Source: Durusdinium trenchii
Taxonomy: Eukaryota; Sar; Dinophyceae; Suessiales; Symbiodiniaceae
DNA length: 64,000 nucleotides
Reading direction: 5' to 3'
Assembly (NCBI GenBank): GCA_963970005.1
Contig: CAXAMN010029116.1
Location: 250,717 to 314,716 of the forward strand
Below, piece by piece: positions 53,001 through 62,564 of this stretch; position 1 is the first letter of the stretch; every line of letters begins with the position of its first letter. The notes under the pieces are model-generated. The model made no database searches, was not told where the DNA came from, and saw nothing but the letters and a program-made list of their open reading frames with translations. A program made the translations under genes and the position numbers.

Positions 53001-56000
53001 TGGTACATCGAGGCGATCACCATGGCGGACTCGGTCAAGGCCTTGTGGGTGGAAATCAGTGGCCATATGCCGGAGGCGGTTACCTATGGTGACAATATGG
53101 CTGCCATCAGCATCATCCAAAACCCCGATGGTCCCTGGAGAACGCGGCATCTGAGACTGCGTGCAAGTGTTCTCAAAGAACGCCTTCGAGAAGGGTCATG
53201 GCGCATCTTTCACCTGGACGGCAAACGCCTCATCGCGGACGTGTTCACCAAGGCGATCGTGGACAAGAATGTCTGGAGTTGGTTCAGGCGCTTTGTTCAC
53301 TTTCAGGCTCCAGAAGGGGGAACGCGCGAGACGGAGGTCGTGGCGGAGGTGACGGAGGTCGTGACGGAGGCGAAGAAAAAGGCGAAGATGGTGGACGCGG
53401 TGACCAAAGTGGCGAAGCTGGCACTTTGCATGGCTGGTTGCGCTGCCGCTACGTGTCTGCCGACAACAACAAGGGTGGCTTTGGTGGCATCTTTGGCGAT
53501 TGGCGTGGCCTACGTAGTGAAGAGTAGTGGGGTTTTCGCGGGGAGTCAGGGACCGGGGGAGTGTTCACATTTTTCCGACAGGGGAATTCAACGTGAATTA
53601 AAGTCACTTGAACACTCCTCCCAACCTCCACCTCGCTTGTGTGCCCTGCGGCGAGCGCCGTCACGGGAACAAACAGACCATGAAAGGTCACAACACAAGA
53701 AATGAACAAGAGGCCATGAATTCCAATTTGAATGCGTCGGGCCGCACGCAAAACTCTTGGGATGTCGTCTCGGAAACACCAGACCCAAGGGTTCCAAACA
53801 GTAGCCTAGAGGCTCCCAGTTCAACCACCTTCGAGGTGGAAGCGTCCAGTGCTAGCCATGGCGTGTGGGGCCGCATCCAAATGCGGCTTCCTGCGGTCTT
53901 TCGAGGTGGCCGCGAATGGTTGGGTCAAGACGAACCAGAAGAGGTGCACTACACAACCTCGCAAGTGACCCAGGCAGCGATGGACGAGGGCACGTATGAC
54001 GTGACGAGGCCGCCCATCTTGGTCACCAGCGATGGCTTGAGGGTACTACGCCCTGAAGAGGTGGACACGGAGACACAAACCATCCGCCTCATCCCGAATG
54101 CCAGGTTTTTGGAGGGGCATCGGCAGCGAAAGCACCACCGGTGAAGCAACCACCGGTGCCTACGCAACGGGGCTATGGAAGTGGGGCTTCATCAAGTGCA
54201 TCTTCGAGACCAAGTCAGGCGGCAGCGCGGGGGCAAGCGGCGCTGACAGCTTCGAAGGCAGCGGGATCCTTCATGCAAGGGGTCTCCAAATCGGGCTCCG
54301 TGGCGACAGGGGGTCCAATGGCTCCACCTACAATGGAGAGGCGACAACAAGCTGCCACAGATCGGCCTTGGAACAGGCCAGGCAAGGCTCCACCGACCAT
54401 GCTGATGAGGCCTACTGGCGGCATGATGGATGACCAGGTGGAGTTTCAGGATTCCGTCTTTTGGACTCCGCAGGTGTTGGACGCCGTGCAGGATGTCATC
54501 GAGGAAGAGGCTCTCTTCTACAAGCCGGTCCACAAGAGCGACAAGTGGGACTACATCGACATGGATGGCGTTCGCTGGCTCATCAGGTACCACGGCAGCT
54601 CAAGAGTGCAAAGGTTCCACCCGGAACACAGAAGCTGCCCCGAACCGAAGAGATCACGGACCTGGAGTTCATGAGGGTCACGCTGGCTTGGAAAGGCCAG
54701 GAGTGGCATCGGCGCGTGCTGATCGACAGCGACTGGCGGCGAAGTGAGATCACAGGACCAGCCGCCTGGATCGGGAATTCACTTTTCCTCATCCGCTCCG
54801 GACCAAGGAGCATGTGAGGTGTGAACAGGACGGCATGAAATGCCGGGGGGAGTGCGAGTCGGAAACCAATCCGCACAAAACAAGAAGTGTACCAAGCACT
54901 CTTGAAACCCCTTCGAACCGTTCGAAACCAGCCATTAACTTGGCAACGTTTGGCTCAAGAAAGAAAAGGTCCGAGTGAATTGCACTCACATGGTTTTCAA
55001 GTGGACGGGGCCCTCACAAGCCCACAAGTCCCTCAAAGAGCAAAGACGAGCAAAGCAGATTTTAGTTTGAGGAGAAGGGATCATAACCGCAACGACAACG
55101 ACTTGCGAATCACACCTCCGATGCCCTTATTGGCCATTGAGGCGATGTCAAACTGTCCCTATCTGGTGACCTGCCCAGACATCACCTTCACGCTATTCAT
55201 GCGCCTTGGCCGTTTGCTAGGAACTGGGCTGTTGACTCACCAGAATGCAGGCGGGCCAAGCCCAGGCATTTTTAAATTTTTCAATGAGAGGAAGTCTTGT
55301 CTTTTTTCGGCCATGGCACCTAGTCTGGCGTGTTTGATGGGATCACATGCCAGGCCCCAAAGGCAGATCAGATCCCATCAGAGCGTTTTGCAGATTTGTT
55401 TGTGAAACATATATACTCAACCGTAACCCGTAGATCACAGATGATCACACATGATCCTCAGCACCCACTGGTAGTCCTGCCACTTCCGTCATTCGCACAT
55501 TCGCAGTTGTCAGGGTCGTACCAAGGCAGGCCGGCCAAATCTCAGTCAAACATCATCATGTGGAAGACGATTTTTCACAAGCTGCTGCGGGTCTTGCCTT
55601 GCGACTCAATGCATTGCTTCTTGGGTTTCTTGTACTCAGAGATCCAAAGGTGCAGGATGATGTGTGCAGAATAGTGGGTTCCTTTCACGGAGAGTGCCCA
55701 ACGATCAGTCTACACATCCACAGTTTGTGCATACAAGTTTGCATATGGTAGATAGGCTCATAGTGGTTCATATCATATGTGTATTGATATATATATATAT
55801 ATTATATACATATATATATACACCATATATATATATATAAGTGAAGAAACAGTATGTAGTAATTAGCATCGATGTAGTAGAATTCTATGTAGTTTACCGG
55901 TGTAGGCCTGAGATAGAAGGTTTTTCTGATCTAGCATCTAGCCCCAATCCAAGTGACATTTAGCAAACTGAAGAAAGGCATGTGATCAGCTCTGCAATGC

Positions 56001-59000
56001 GGTTGATGCCAACTGTGATAAGGTTGACTTTCTGGCTTCTCGGGAAGCTTCACGTGATGGCAGCTCTTCGTTACTTAGAATGCATTTTACCAAGCGCAAT
56101 CCAAACCAAATGAATTGAATGCTGCGTCCAAGGCTACTTGCCATATCCTGTAGTGGCTGGTTTTCTTGCAATGATTGGTGCTGCTGTGGTGAAGGGGGCC
56201 TTTATCATTCTTTTAAGCGACCCCGATAATGAATCCAGGCCAGAGCTTTTGCTTAGCAACGGCTTCTGTTACTTTCTTTCTTCTTCTTCTTCTTCTTTTT
56301 TCTTCCTCACATCCTATTCATTCCTGGCAGCATGCAACGGCGTCCTCTCCAAGTGAATCTGCAGGTATTTTTCGACAGTGGTCTCAATTGCCTTCGCATC
56401 TTGTGTCTTGGGCCTGAAATTGAAGGGCATCAGAACCAGCTTCAGTGCACCCGTGCTGATCCTTTCGCAACTTGGCTTCTGAGACATTTGTTTTCCCCCT
56501 TTTGGATCAACGAGATCTTCGCGAAGGAGACACCTAGGACCTAAGATACCTAAGACAGATCCGCAGAAGTAGAAAGATTGCGCTATATACATGGATCTAA
56601 AGGGTGTTCTGTACTCGCTGCGCTCATTGTTCACTTCAAAAGGTACAGTCCGTGCGAGAGCGGGGATGGTTCCTGACGCAAGGCTTTTGGCAATTTTTTA
56701 TGGATGGGCATTCTGCACTGGGAGAGCGCACCCTGATCTTGCAAAGGACAGGGTGACAAGATGTTCTTGGACCGAAGTTCGCGTGTTTGGTTTCCAGAGT
56801 GATTTGGAGATCATCTCCAAAAGTTAGCGCCCTACACATGCAGGAACACGACAAATGGATCATCAGCAATCAGCAATCAGCACCTGATTATGTACTTACA
56901 TTACATCATCAATTAGAACCGGTTGCAGTCAGCTACTGAGCTACTGTAGCTGGCAGATGTTGCAAAAAGTACATATTTCTGGGCAAGTAGTAACAAGAAG
57001 CTACTAGGGGCTCCTGGCCTCACTACTAGGAGCAAGGACGCTACTAGGGGCTAGTACGGCCAGGAGCAAGGACGCTACTAGGGGCTCCTGGCATCGCTAC
57101 TAGCAGCAAGGACGCTACTAGGGGCTCCTGGCCATAATGCTAGGAGCATTACTACTAGTTGGGCCCGCCTCCATCAATGTGGCAAGGAGGGCTGGATTTC
57201 TCCACCAAGCGGACATGAGGCAAGGGGGATGGGTAAGGTTTGATCAAGGGTGTTTTGCGACTTACATATTGGAGACACGCCAGGACACATCAATCAGTCA
57301 GGAGACCAGGTGCTCATGGATCCCAGATATGAGACTCACGTATGGATCCCACTTGTGACTCATGACCCTGATGAAGCGCCATTTCAGCTGCCAGGGTCAG
57401 CCGCTCCAAATATTTTCAGATACAATGCCGGAATCTTGGCACCAGCCTCAGAGGGACTTGCGTTTGCCTTCAACACGACATCAGATGATGCTCGCACCAC
57501 GCTGTCAGACTTGTTTGTTTACAAGGATTGTCTCACGGATCAAAACAAACTAAGTGAAAAAGGCGTGATTTGGACCTAGATGCACGTCATTCTTGCTCTT
57601 ATATAGATCTTCTTGGCCTGTGTTCTACGAATCCTCTCTAGTGTTCTACGCACCCCACAGGCCGTAAAGCAACCTAGAGAGGTACGAAGGCTGCCGCCTC
57701 CTCTGGGCCGCCTGGCCGAGCTTCGCCTCCTTCCTTCTGGCTTTGGTTGCCATCATCATGCGCGCACTGACAATCATTGCTATTGAATCAGATGCTTGAC
57801 CATGGACTTTTCAGTTTGAACCGTTCTTTGGGCGCTTTGAACTTAGAGCAATTGGAAGGATCAATCCCTAGTTTATACCCTTGAAACGGTATTCGTACCT
57901 ATACTATGCTGAAGTCAACTCTCACAAAGGACTGACACGTCCCAATGTTTGTTGCTCGTGTTTCCATGCCCCAGCGAGTGCTAGGCTTTTGGCATGTTTT
58001 GATGAACGATGGACCAAACCCAAAGCAGTTCAAAGAATATAACATGACATGAATGACTTGAATATCAAAGACCTTGTCAGACCAGCCAGCCTGAGGCTTA
58101 CGCTGACTCCCCCTATAGCGTCGATCACGTTTCTTGGCTCAACAGGAAGTTGCCAGGTCCTTTGGGCCATTGGCACTACTATAGCCATCCGTTTCAGTTC
58201 AGCTGAATAGAAAGAGCATTTGATTGTCTTAGTCTTAGTCACTTCAGCTTGTGCATCGAAGTGGCCCACATAGCTGGGCAACTTCTTCAGCCCCTTTTTC
58301 TTGAATGCTGAATTCTGGGCTTTAGTCTTTCCTCCGCAGCTTCAGGAAATGTCTTCTTTGGGCACTGCCACTCTTGTGGGCGGGGTCCTTGGGGGAGTGC
58401 CAATGAATGCAACGTCGGCCATGACCGATTTGAACAAGGAGGGTGTGAAAGGAGACAGCGTTACTGCCCGATACACCGTGGCGATCATCACGCTCTTGCA
58501 TTTGGCAATGTGGCTGGACTTGATAGAATTTCCAAAACATACACGGCAAACTTTGTTCGTCGGGCAACCCGGAAATATGTCTTCAAGGATTCTTTGTGGG
58601 TGCCATGTTTCTGGCCATAATTGGTTGAAGGGTGTGCGTGTTGGCTTCACTTGTTGGCTTGTTGAGTTGTCAAACGGTCTGGATAGCATGCTTCAACCTT
58701 GAGGTGGGGGTCAGGCTTTCCACTCGTGGACTACTTGCCGAGATCCTCGGCAAATATTCCTGTTGGTCAACAGAAGAAGTGAGATTTCACAGGTGGCGGC
58801 AGTACACCGTTGCCTTAAAAAAGAAATTCTGACTGCCACTGCCAGCATCCAAGCAAACGATGAAGTTCGACTTGGCTCTTGAAGACTCAGGATTCCTCCT
58901 GGGAGGCTTATTGATGCAGATGGGCGGTGGGATGTTGATGGACTGGGCAGTCCTGGTGCAACGACGGCTTCAATGGAGCGGGAAGGGTCTAGTCGACCAG

Positions 59001-61260
59001 CTCAGAACGAAAACAACCGTATATTTGAATAAACCACGTGAGCAACATTTTCACTTATTTTATACAGTAGATGTTGCATCGCCAAATTCACTCGACAATG
59101 CATTTCATCAATTAATTGCTTATTTACCGTTTCGCCTTAGCTCTTGGAGGACTGGGCGTGCCGTGATTTTGTTGATGATTAGCACCAGCTTGTTGAGCGA
59201 CATGACACACGGCATTGTTGTGGGCACCTTCTTGGCTTTGGTCTCTGTGATCTTCCGCTTTTCCAAATTGGAGGCCGGAGGAAGCGTGCATGTTTTAGTA
59301 AGATATGTGGGAGTGATCAGCTTCTGCAACCACCATTCTATTGCAAAGACATGTACATTACAACAGATGGAGAGTCCAAGTCTCCAAGGGCAAATCCAAC
59401 TGCAGACTGAGAATAAATATTTCACGGAATAGAGGTGGGGATAATGACATCAGTTCTCTCTTTTTCTCTTGCTTTAGCATGAAGGCAACATTGATTTTGA
59501 GCATTTTGATTGTTTAGCCCCACACCATGAAATTTCATGCGTTTGCTAGCATCTCCACATTTGGTCTCTGTAGTCCCCATGGCTGCTTAGGCCCATAGCT
59601 TTGTCGCTCCTGTTGTGAGCTATGTCAGCATTCGGTAATCAATAGTGTTTTGACATTTGCTCGTGTTTTGGGGAGCCTTACTCTACTCACCATGAAAAAC
59701 ACACCATGTGTATAATCACATATACACACACACATCCTATGTTGACCTCCAACAAAGGTGACGTTGGGCCATTTATATATGGTGTTGATAGATATTTCTT
59801 TCGCAGAACAGATGCCCGAAGGGCCCAACCCCCACCCAGAGGTTCTGAAGTATCATGTCTGTGGCCTCTGGGCTTCGATTGGGGTCGTGCGGGGTGGGTG
59901 ACGTCTTGAAGCAAGTTTGCCAACATGCAAGTTCGGTCTTCCATGATGAAAATCGACTTGAACATCCATTCGTTTGGGTTTCTCTAGTATTTGAAGCACA
60001 CATAAATGCCAGGCATCCAAGTGTAATATCTAGTACCAGATTCAAGCCTTGGTGCTTTTACCAGTATTGCCTATAAGCTTCGGAAGATTTTTGCGATATT
60101 TTGCGGCTCACACAGACCATTGCTGAGGTGTTCATTTTCGCTCTGGCGAGTTGTACAGCAGTGCCCAGCGTGCGATTTTGAAGAAGTACGGAGGTGAAAC
60201 CGAGGTTGGAATTGCATGAATATTTGGAAACGTGTCAACTGAACAGAGCATTTTCTTTGGGCTGTGATCTAGACATATGCTGTAGATTTTGTGTAGACCG
60301 CACAGCCAGCTGTCAAGCATTATCGGGCATCCAGAATCTCGATTTGTGCTACATACTCAGCCGCTTGCCAGGTGGTGGGCCTCACAGGCTTTGTATTTGA
60401 AGGTGTTGCCATCTCCTTGGCCATGTATTTGAAAGAGGCCATTCGACATCCAGACGGAGAGAAGCCAAAGATGTTTCTTGGCAAACCGTTTGTGAATATT
60501 CAAGACTTCCAATTTCCAAAGTATACAAATTCAAGCATTCCCACGAGCTTTTATTCACCTTCAGATTTTGGTGTCAAACTTTCGATCAAGCACCAAGCTG
60601 GGCAACTTGCATGGTCTCACCTTCGTCGAAAGCTTCCCTCTGCATGACTCCGCAAGACCTCGACTCAGCCTACCCGCCTACCTAAGGCTTATCATCGATT
60701 GTGCAGCTTGCCAGGGCATCAATGACTCGGCAATGTCTCATCTGGCCAAAGTAGCACAAGATTGCCGAGAAATTGGTGTGCAGTTGGTATTCTGCAGTTT
60801 GAGCCCATTTGACGAGGCACCGATATTGTTTCAAGCTAATCTTGGAAGGCAATCCTGTCCCCCCATCCGCACTGCACTGGCAAGACTCAGCAACTGACTT
60901 GCACAGCTACCGCCAGAACAGCGACTGTGAACACCAACAGTTTGTTAGTAGCGTGAGTTTCACCACAATGTGTTTTCAGCTTTTGAAGGATGGTCTTTGA
61001 GTCTCCAACTGTAATCATGGGGTCATCCACAGGTCCCTCTTCCCACTTCTTTAAATGGACAACACCCGCGTTGTGCGGGAGGATGGACACATGAGCTCAC
61101 ATGGCCTGGCAGGAGTTGCTCAGTAGCTGGGCACTGGAAGATCATGGCTGCCGAATCATGCCATCTGTGACGGACGCCCTCAGTGAGGCTGAGAGGCAAA
61201 TCCTGCAAGAGATGTCACACCCTGTGACTCCGGTGCGCAGGACTGCGATGTGTTTGGATC
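43853..61260 (+). CDS. SulP-family anion transporter with STAS domain, multi-exon
   Basis: Exon-like pieces in the order of the SulP family: 43853-44060 (IRARIVAGFLTALPITLISL, then CISYAHLIEP); about 55120-55240 (CPYLVTCPDITFTLFMRLG, near the family's 'GPD' loop); about 55565-55680 (LALRLNALLLGFLVL); about 56120-56235 (LPYPVVAGFLAMIGAAVVKG); about 58345-58590 (LVGGVLGGVPMNATSAMTDL); about 58885-58985 (LLMQMGGGMLMDWAVLVQRR); about 59145-59300 (VILLMISTSLLSDMTHGIVV); and a C-terminal STAS domain in two pieces (about 60370-60480 and 60655-60895). A final piece at about 61100-61260 ends in a stop. The N-terminus resembles the branch with fungal YGR125W-like members. Known of the family: membrane carriers for sulfate, bicarbonate or related anions, with STAS regulating transport. 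Substrate unknown. A 10.8-kb copia element lies in the intron after the first exon. Exon borders are estimates. Confidence 0.6.
44179..44316 (+). repeat. copia 5' LTR
   Basis: It starts TGCGAGTCGG and ends CACTCACA. It contains the double palindrome TTCGAACCGTTCGAA. It matches the 3' LTR except in the AACAAGTCC/AACCAATCC segment. Confidence 0.85.
44317..44330 (+). promoter_or_regulatory. primer-binding site for a tRNA-Met fragment
   Basis: TGGGTTATGAGCCC directly follows the 5' LTR. Its complement, GGGCTCATAACCCA, is the anticodon arm of a methionine tRNA (loop CTCATAA with anticodon CAT). Drosophila copia and relatives are known to prime from a 5' half of initiator tRNA-Met, and this site fits that mechanism rather than priming from the tRNA 3' end. 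Confidence 0.7.
44369..46860 (+). pseudogene. copia gag region with CCCH and CCHC zinc fingers
   Basis: The start is probably the ATG at 44369 (MAAMDRRRSSSKAQRQSADE). A basic Ser-rich N-terminus precedes a Gly/Pro/Gln-rich section with repeats of NGQHPGMQGAGMGTM (about 45320-45470). A gag core follows (about 45600-46250, with LPILPLEANSLTFGDWLV). Continuity needs a frame change near 46020-46060 and another near 46360. After that come a CCCH finger (C-x8-C-x5-C-x3-H, 46399-46458) and a retroviral-type knuckle (C-x2-C-x4-H-x4-C, 46486-46527). Known of the family: gag packages the RNA. The extra CCCH finger is unusual for copia. Confidence 0.7.
46861..47335 (+). pseudogene. copia aspartic protease region
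   Basis: LLDGGATHPLR at 46858-46890 fits the D-[ST]-G active-site loop of retroelement aspartic proteases, with Gly where Ser/Thr is usual. In dinoflagellate copia elements DGGATH is a common form (from memory). The region continues with VTVELAHGQIQLHQDPATGT in the place of the flap. It follows directly after the gag knuckle in the same frame. Confidence 0.55.
47320..47800 (+). pseudogene. cytosine-5 methyltransferase-like domain in pol
   Basis: KKVILHLFAGE fits motif I (SAM-binding 'LFaG.G'). The frame changes, then LLIALDVMHGKDQDIHNPVL fits the acidic second strand. AVILGGPPRRSVSRL is in the place of motif IV (normally GGPPC). GFLLESPADP fits motif VI (the catalytic Glu). Dinoflagellate retrotransposons with captured DNA methyltransferases are established knowledge. 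Here the catalytic Cys of the PPC motif reads as Arg and the domain is split by a frameshift, so this copy should be inactive. A Rossmann-fold domain of other function is the main alternative. Confidence 0.5.
47880..49590 (+). pseudogene. copia integrase
   Basis: A compact zinc motif H-x4-H-x6-C-x2-C lies at 48141-48188 (HFALGHRPFRRDCRLC). The catalytic triad is visible: D in VSVDIVGSL (about 48265), D in LHSDRAKELL (about 48745) and E in NGHIESEVNQLKRK (about 48850). A frame change at about 48600 separates the first D from the rest, with an acidic Glu/Gly-rich linker before it. The domain continues with VPMLPMIPFYATVYV and a GGWVVELTDG strand, which fits the C-terminal barrel. Confidence 0.7.
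49600..50940 (+). pseudogene. copia reverse transcriptase
   Basis: The start of the domain has the copia pattern EWKPAFEHEYNVL and ...RAVICGN. SSLDVKSAFLQAP is motif A. The frame then changes near 50200, and WLIDQALYGFTSSPAHWAV (thumb-side 'kaLYGLrqsPr.W' motif) follows. LLVYVDDLLVLS holds the YVDD catalytic centre at 50436-50447. IALRSRPDLCYAVSMLGRQV closes the domain. All catalytic residues are present; only the frameshift would stop activity. Confidence 0.8.
51125..53003. mobile_element. 1.88-kb non-autonomous TIR element inside copia
   Basis: The ends are inverted repeats (CCAAAAGGTCCGTGTTAC and, on the other strand, CCACAAGGTCCGCCTTAC). The target TA is duplicated (51123-51124 and 53004-53005). 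Subterminal ACTTATAA/TAAGTAGGCTAAGT motifs repeat at both ends. No transposase frame was found. It contains T-runs (51277-51360), a tandem array with an assembly gap and five GCGG...CCGC hairpins. A TA duplication is shared by Tc1/mariner-like and some other cut-and-paste families; the superfamily cannot be fixed from the ends alone. Confidence 0.8.
51915..52145. repeat. tandem repeat of 44-46 bp with an assembly gap
   Basis: Copies of ACGATGTCAGAACGAAGTCA, then GGCCCGACGACACCCTGACG, repeat at 44-46 bp. Ten Ns at 52047-52056 mark a gap, so the true copy number is unknown. Confidence 0.9.
53395..53530 (+). other. hydrophobic tail after RNase H
   Basis: In the pol frame after RNase H come a Glu/Val/Thr-rich linker and two hydrophobic segments (VAKLALCMAGCAAATCL and VALVASLAIGVAYVV), then a stop. 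They could form two membrane helices. Such a tail is not part of classic copia pol. Confidence 0.5.
53680..54817 (+). pseudogene. extra 3' ORF of the copia element, unknown function
   Basis: The likely start is the ATG at 53680 (MKGHNTRNEQEAMNSNLN). The protein runs through VWGRIQMRLPAVFRGGREWL and VTRPPILVTSDGLRVLRPEE. It changes frame near 54120-54140, then has a Ser/Ala/Pro-rich linker and an ordered end (DQVEFQDSVFWTPQVLDAVQ, KWDYIDMDGVRWLIRYH). It changes frame again near 54600 and ends in LAWKGQEWHRRVLIDSDWRR to 54817. It sits between RNase H and the polypurine tract, the place of env in other elements. It has no signal peptide or membrane anchor that I can see. Not recognised. Confidence 0.55.
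54845..54852 (+). promoter_or_regulatory. polypurine tract
   Basis: GGGGGGAG immediately before the 3' LTR is the expected plus-strand primer site of an LTR retrotransposon. Confidence 0.75.
54853..54990 (+). repeat. copia 3' LTR
   Basis: 138 bp, TGCGAGTCGG to CACTCACA, directly preceded by the polypurine tract. Confidence 0.85.
55780..55840. repeat. TA-rich microsatellite in SulP intron
   Basis: Runs of (TA)n and ATATACATATATA occupy about 60 bp. Confidence 0.9.
56985..57160. repeat. CTACTAG dispersed repeat, copy 6
   Basis: The longest array. Four units of CTACTAGGGGCTCCTGGC alternate with CTACTAGGAGCAAGGACG. GCTCCTGG and AGGAGC are complementary, so each unit pair can fold. Confidence 0.85.
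57270..57580 (+). CDS. possible exon, extracellular-type segment
   Basis: The frame encodes LHIGDTPGHINQSGDQVLMD, then HVWIPLVTHDPDEAPFQLPG and LAFAFNTTSDDARTTLSDLF, ending in TAG. It reads as a real protein. It lies within the SulP gene but does not match a SulP segment that I know. It may be an insert loop or another protein. Confidence 0.3.
60655..60897 (+). CDS. SulP gene: main part of the STAS domain
   Basis: RLIIDCAACQGINDSAMSHL is followed by AKVAQDCREIGVQLVFCSLS. This is the beta-strand/helix core of a STAS domain: 'iiDc..v..iD.sa...L', then 'GvqlvfcsL'. The first STAS strand is likely GLTGFVFEGVAISL at about 60378, before an intron or frame change. Confidence 0.55.
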   Translation, partial: RPRLSLPAYLRLIIDCAACQGINDSAMSHLAKVAQDCREIGVQLVFCSLSPFDEAPILFQANLGRQSCPPIRTALARLSN

Positions 61261-61299
61261 TTCACCTTCCCAGCTAGGAGACTGTTAAGTGTGGTCAGA

Positions 61300-62290
61300 C
61301 GCTTCGATGTGATTCATCAGGACTATTGATGAGCATGCAAAAGTGAGAGCCCTCACTAGATGGGTGGGCCAGGCAGTTGCACAGGACTTGCTGAGCACTG
61401 GAGCCTGGTATGAAGTGATTGCCGGGCAAGAAATCACATGCCAGGATGAAGTCATGACCACTGCTTTTTGGCGTTGACTAACCAAACAGTTTCTTAGACC
61501 CTCACAAGTGACTCATCATTGAGGTGATTTTCCCTATTTGGGGTGCCCCAAGAAGCTGACAAAAGAGCCAGGGAAACATCCTGGAAGTTTTGAACTTTTT
61601 CTGAGGTCTTCCTGGCTGTGCCTGGGCTTTCAGACGTGCAGATGGAGGTGCAGACGGGCACACAGAATCGCCCGGCCAAGCTCCTGCGGACGTCCCAGGG
61701 TGCCATCTGCCCGGCGGAGGCTTTGATCGGAAGCCATTGCCGAGGGAAGTGGATCGCCGTTGCTAGCTCCTGTGGGCTGATGATCCCAGAGGTCCAAGCC
61801 TTGAACGAGGAGAAGATGTAACGAAAATGCTGGATACACTTGTTTTTCCATTTTGACATACTTTGACATTCAGTTCTGAAAACGTGCATTGATTTCAGAC
61901 TTTCAATCTTGGACTACAAAATCGTTCAAGTCAGATTTTCCTGGAAACCATGGTCATCTCATTGTCATTTCCTGGTATTTTGTCTGTGCATTTCGACCTT
62001 CCCATTGTATTGTGTATGGACGAGCAGTCTACATTTTATGCCGGTCACTGATTCGAGTAGCAATGTCTTTCAGTGTGGCTGCTGCAGCATTCATGGTTGC
62101 CGCAACTGCCTGCGTGGCATTGCTTTTCAACTCAGTCAGCACAAATTGCAACCCACAGGCCTTACCCGCAAGCGTTGGACTGCAGGTCAGCTCAGAATCT
62201 CACAAGACACAGTCTCAAAAACGGTGTTGTGGACAAGCGACTTGATGCACGACCAGGATAGTTTACGCATATAATATATGATCTTTAACG
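61300..62290. other. gap between SulP gene and retroelement fragment
   Basis: One frame at 61618-61821 (+) ends CGLMIPEVQALNEEKM and a stop, and may be a terminal exon. A hydrophobic frame at 62060-62120 (VAMSFSVAAAAFMVAATACV) is also seen. Neither could be assigned. Confidence 0.3.
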
Positions 62291-62564
62291 TCGAATGCGG
62301 TTCTTGTGGCTGCAAGCTTCATGAATCAGGTTGTGACCGACTTGATTCGGCTAGTCTCGTGGGGTGCAGGTACTTCCTGGTTCGGGCTTCCCTGCCCGGC
62401 TCACTGTGGTGCTTCAGGCCCTTGTCTTTTTGCCTTCTTCCTGGCAGGCTATTGTCTGGGCTCCCTTTGCACCGTTGCCTTGGGCTTTTGGGCATTCTAT
62501 TCGGGTTTCCTGACCCACTCCTCTCGACCTCTCCAGAGGCCGGTCACTCCCTCGTCTTTACGCC

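Larger units (their letters stand above)
50945..53310 (+). pseudogene. copia RNase H, interrupted by a TIR element
   Basis: The first part (50945-51124) contains MYSDVSFAPQGG and MALSTAESELYS. The second (53004-53310) contains EAITMADSVKALWVEISG, then YGDNMAAISI and IADVFTKAIV. Removing 51125-53003 and one TA restores the open frame across the join without other change. This shows a clean insertion into what was coding sequence. Confidence 0.8.
44179..54990 (+). mobile_element. Ty1/copia retrotransposon carrying a methyltransferase-like domain
   Basis: LTRs of 138 bp (44179-44316 and 54853-54990) begin TG and end CA and differ at about two positions. Between them in order lie a primer-binding site, gag, protease, a cytosine-methyltransferase-like domain, integrase, RT, RNase H, an extra 3' ORF and a polypurine tract. 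This order (IN before RT) is Ty1/copia. The element is about 8.9 kb without the nested insertion, long for copia. No clear target duplication is visible (GTTGT on the left, TGGTT on the right). The reading frame is broken at about nine places. It lies in the same orientation as the SulP gene, within an intron. Confidence 0.85.

Noticed and set aside
44174..54995. Target-site duplication of the copia element
   Set aside because: GTTGT on the left and TGGTT on the right do not match, so no duplication is claimed.
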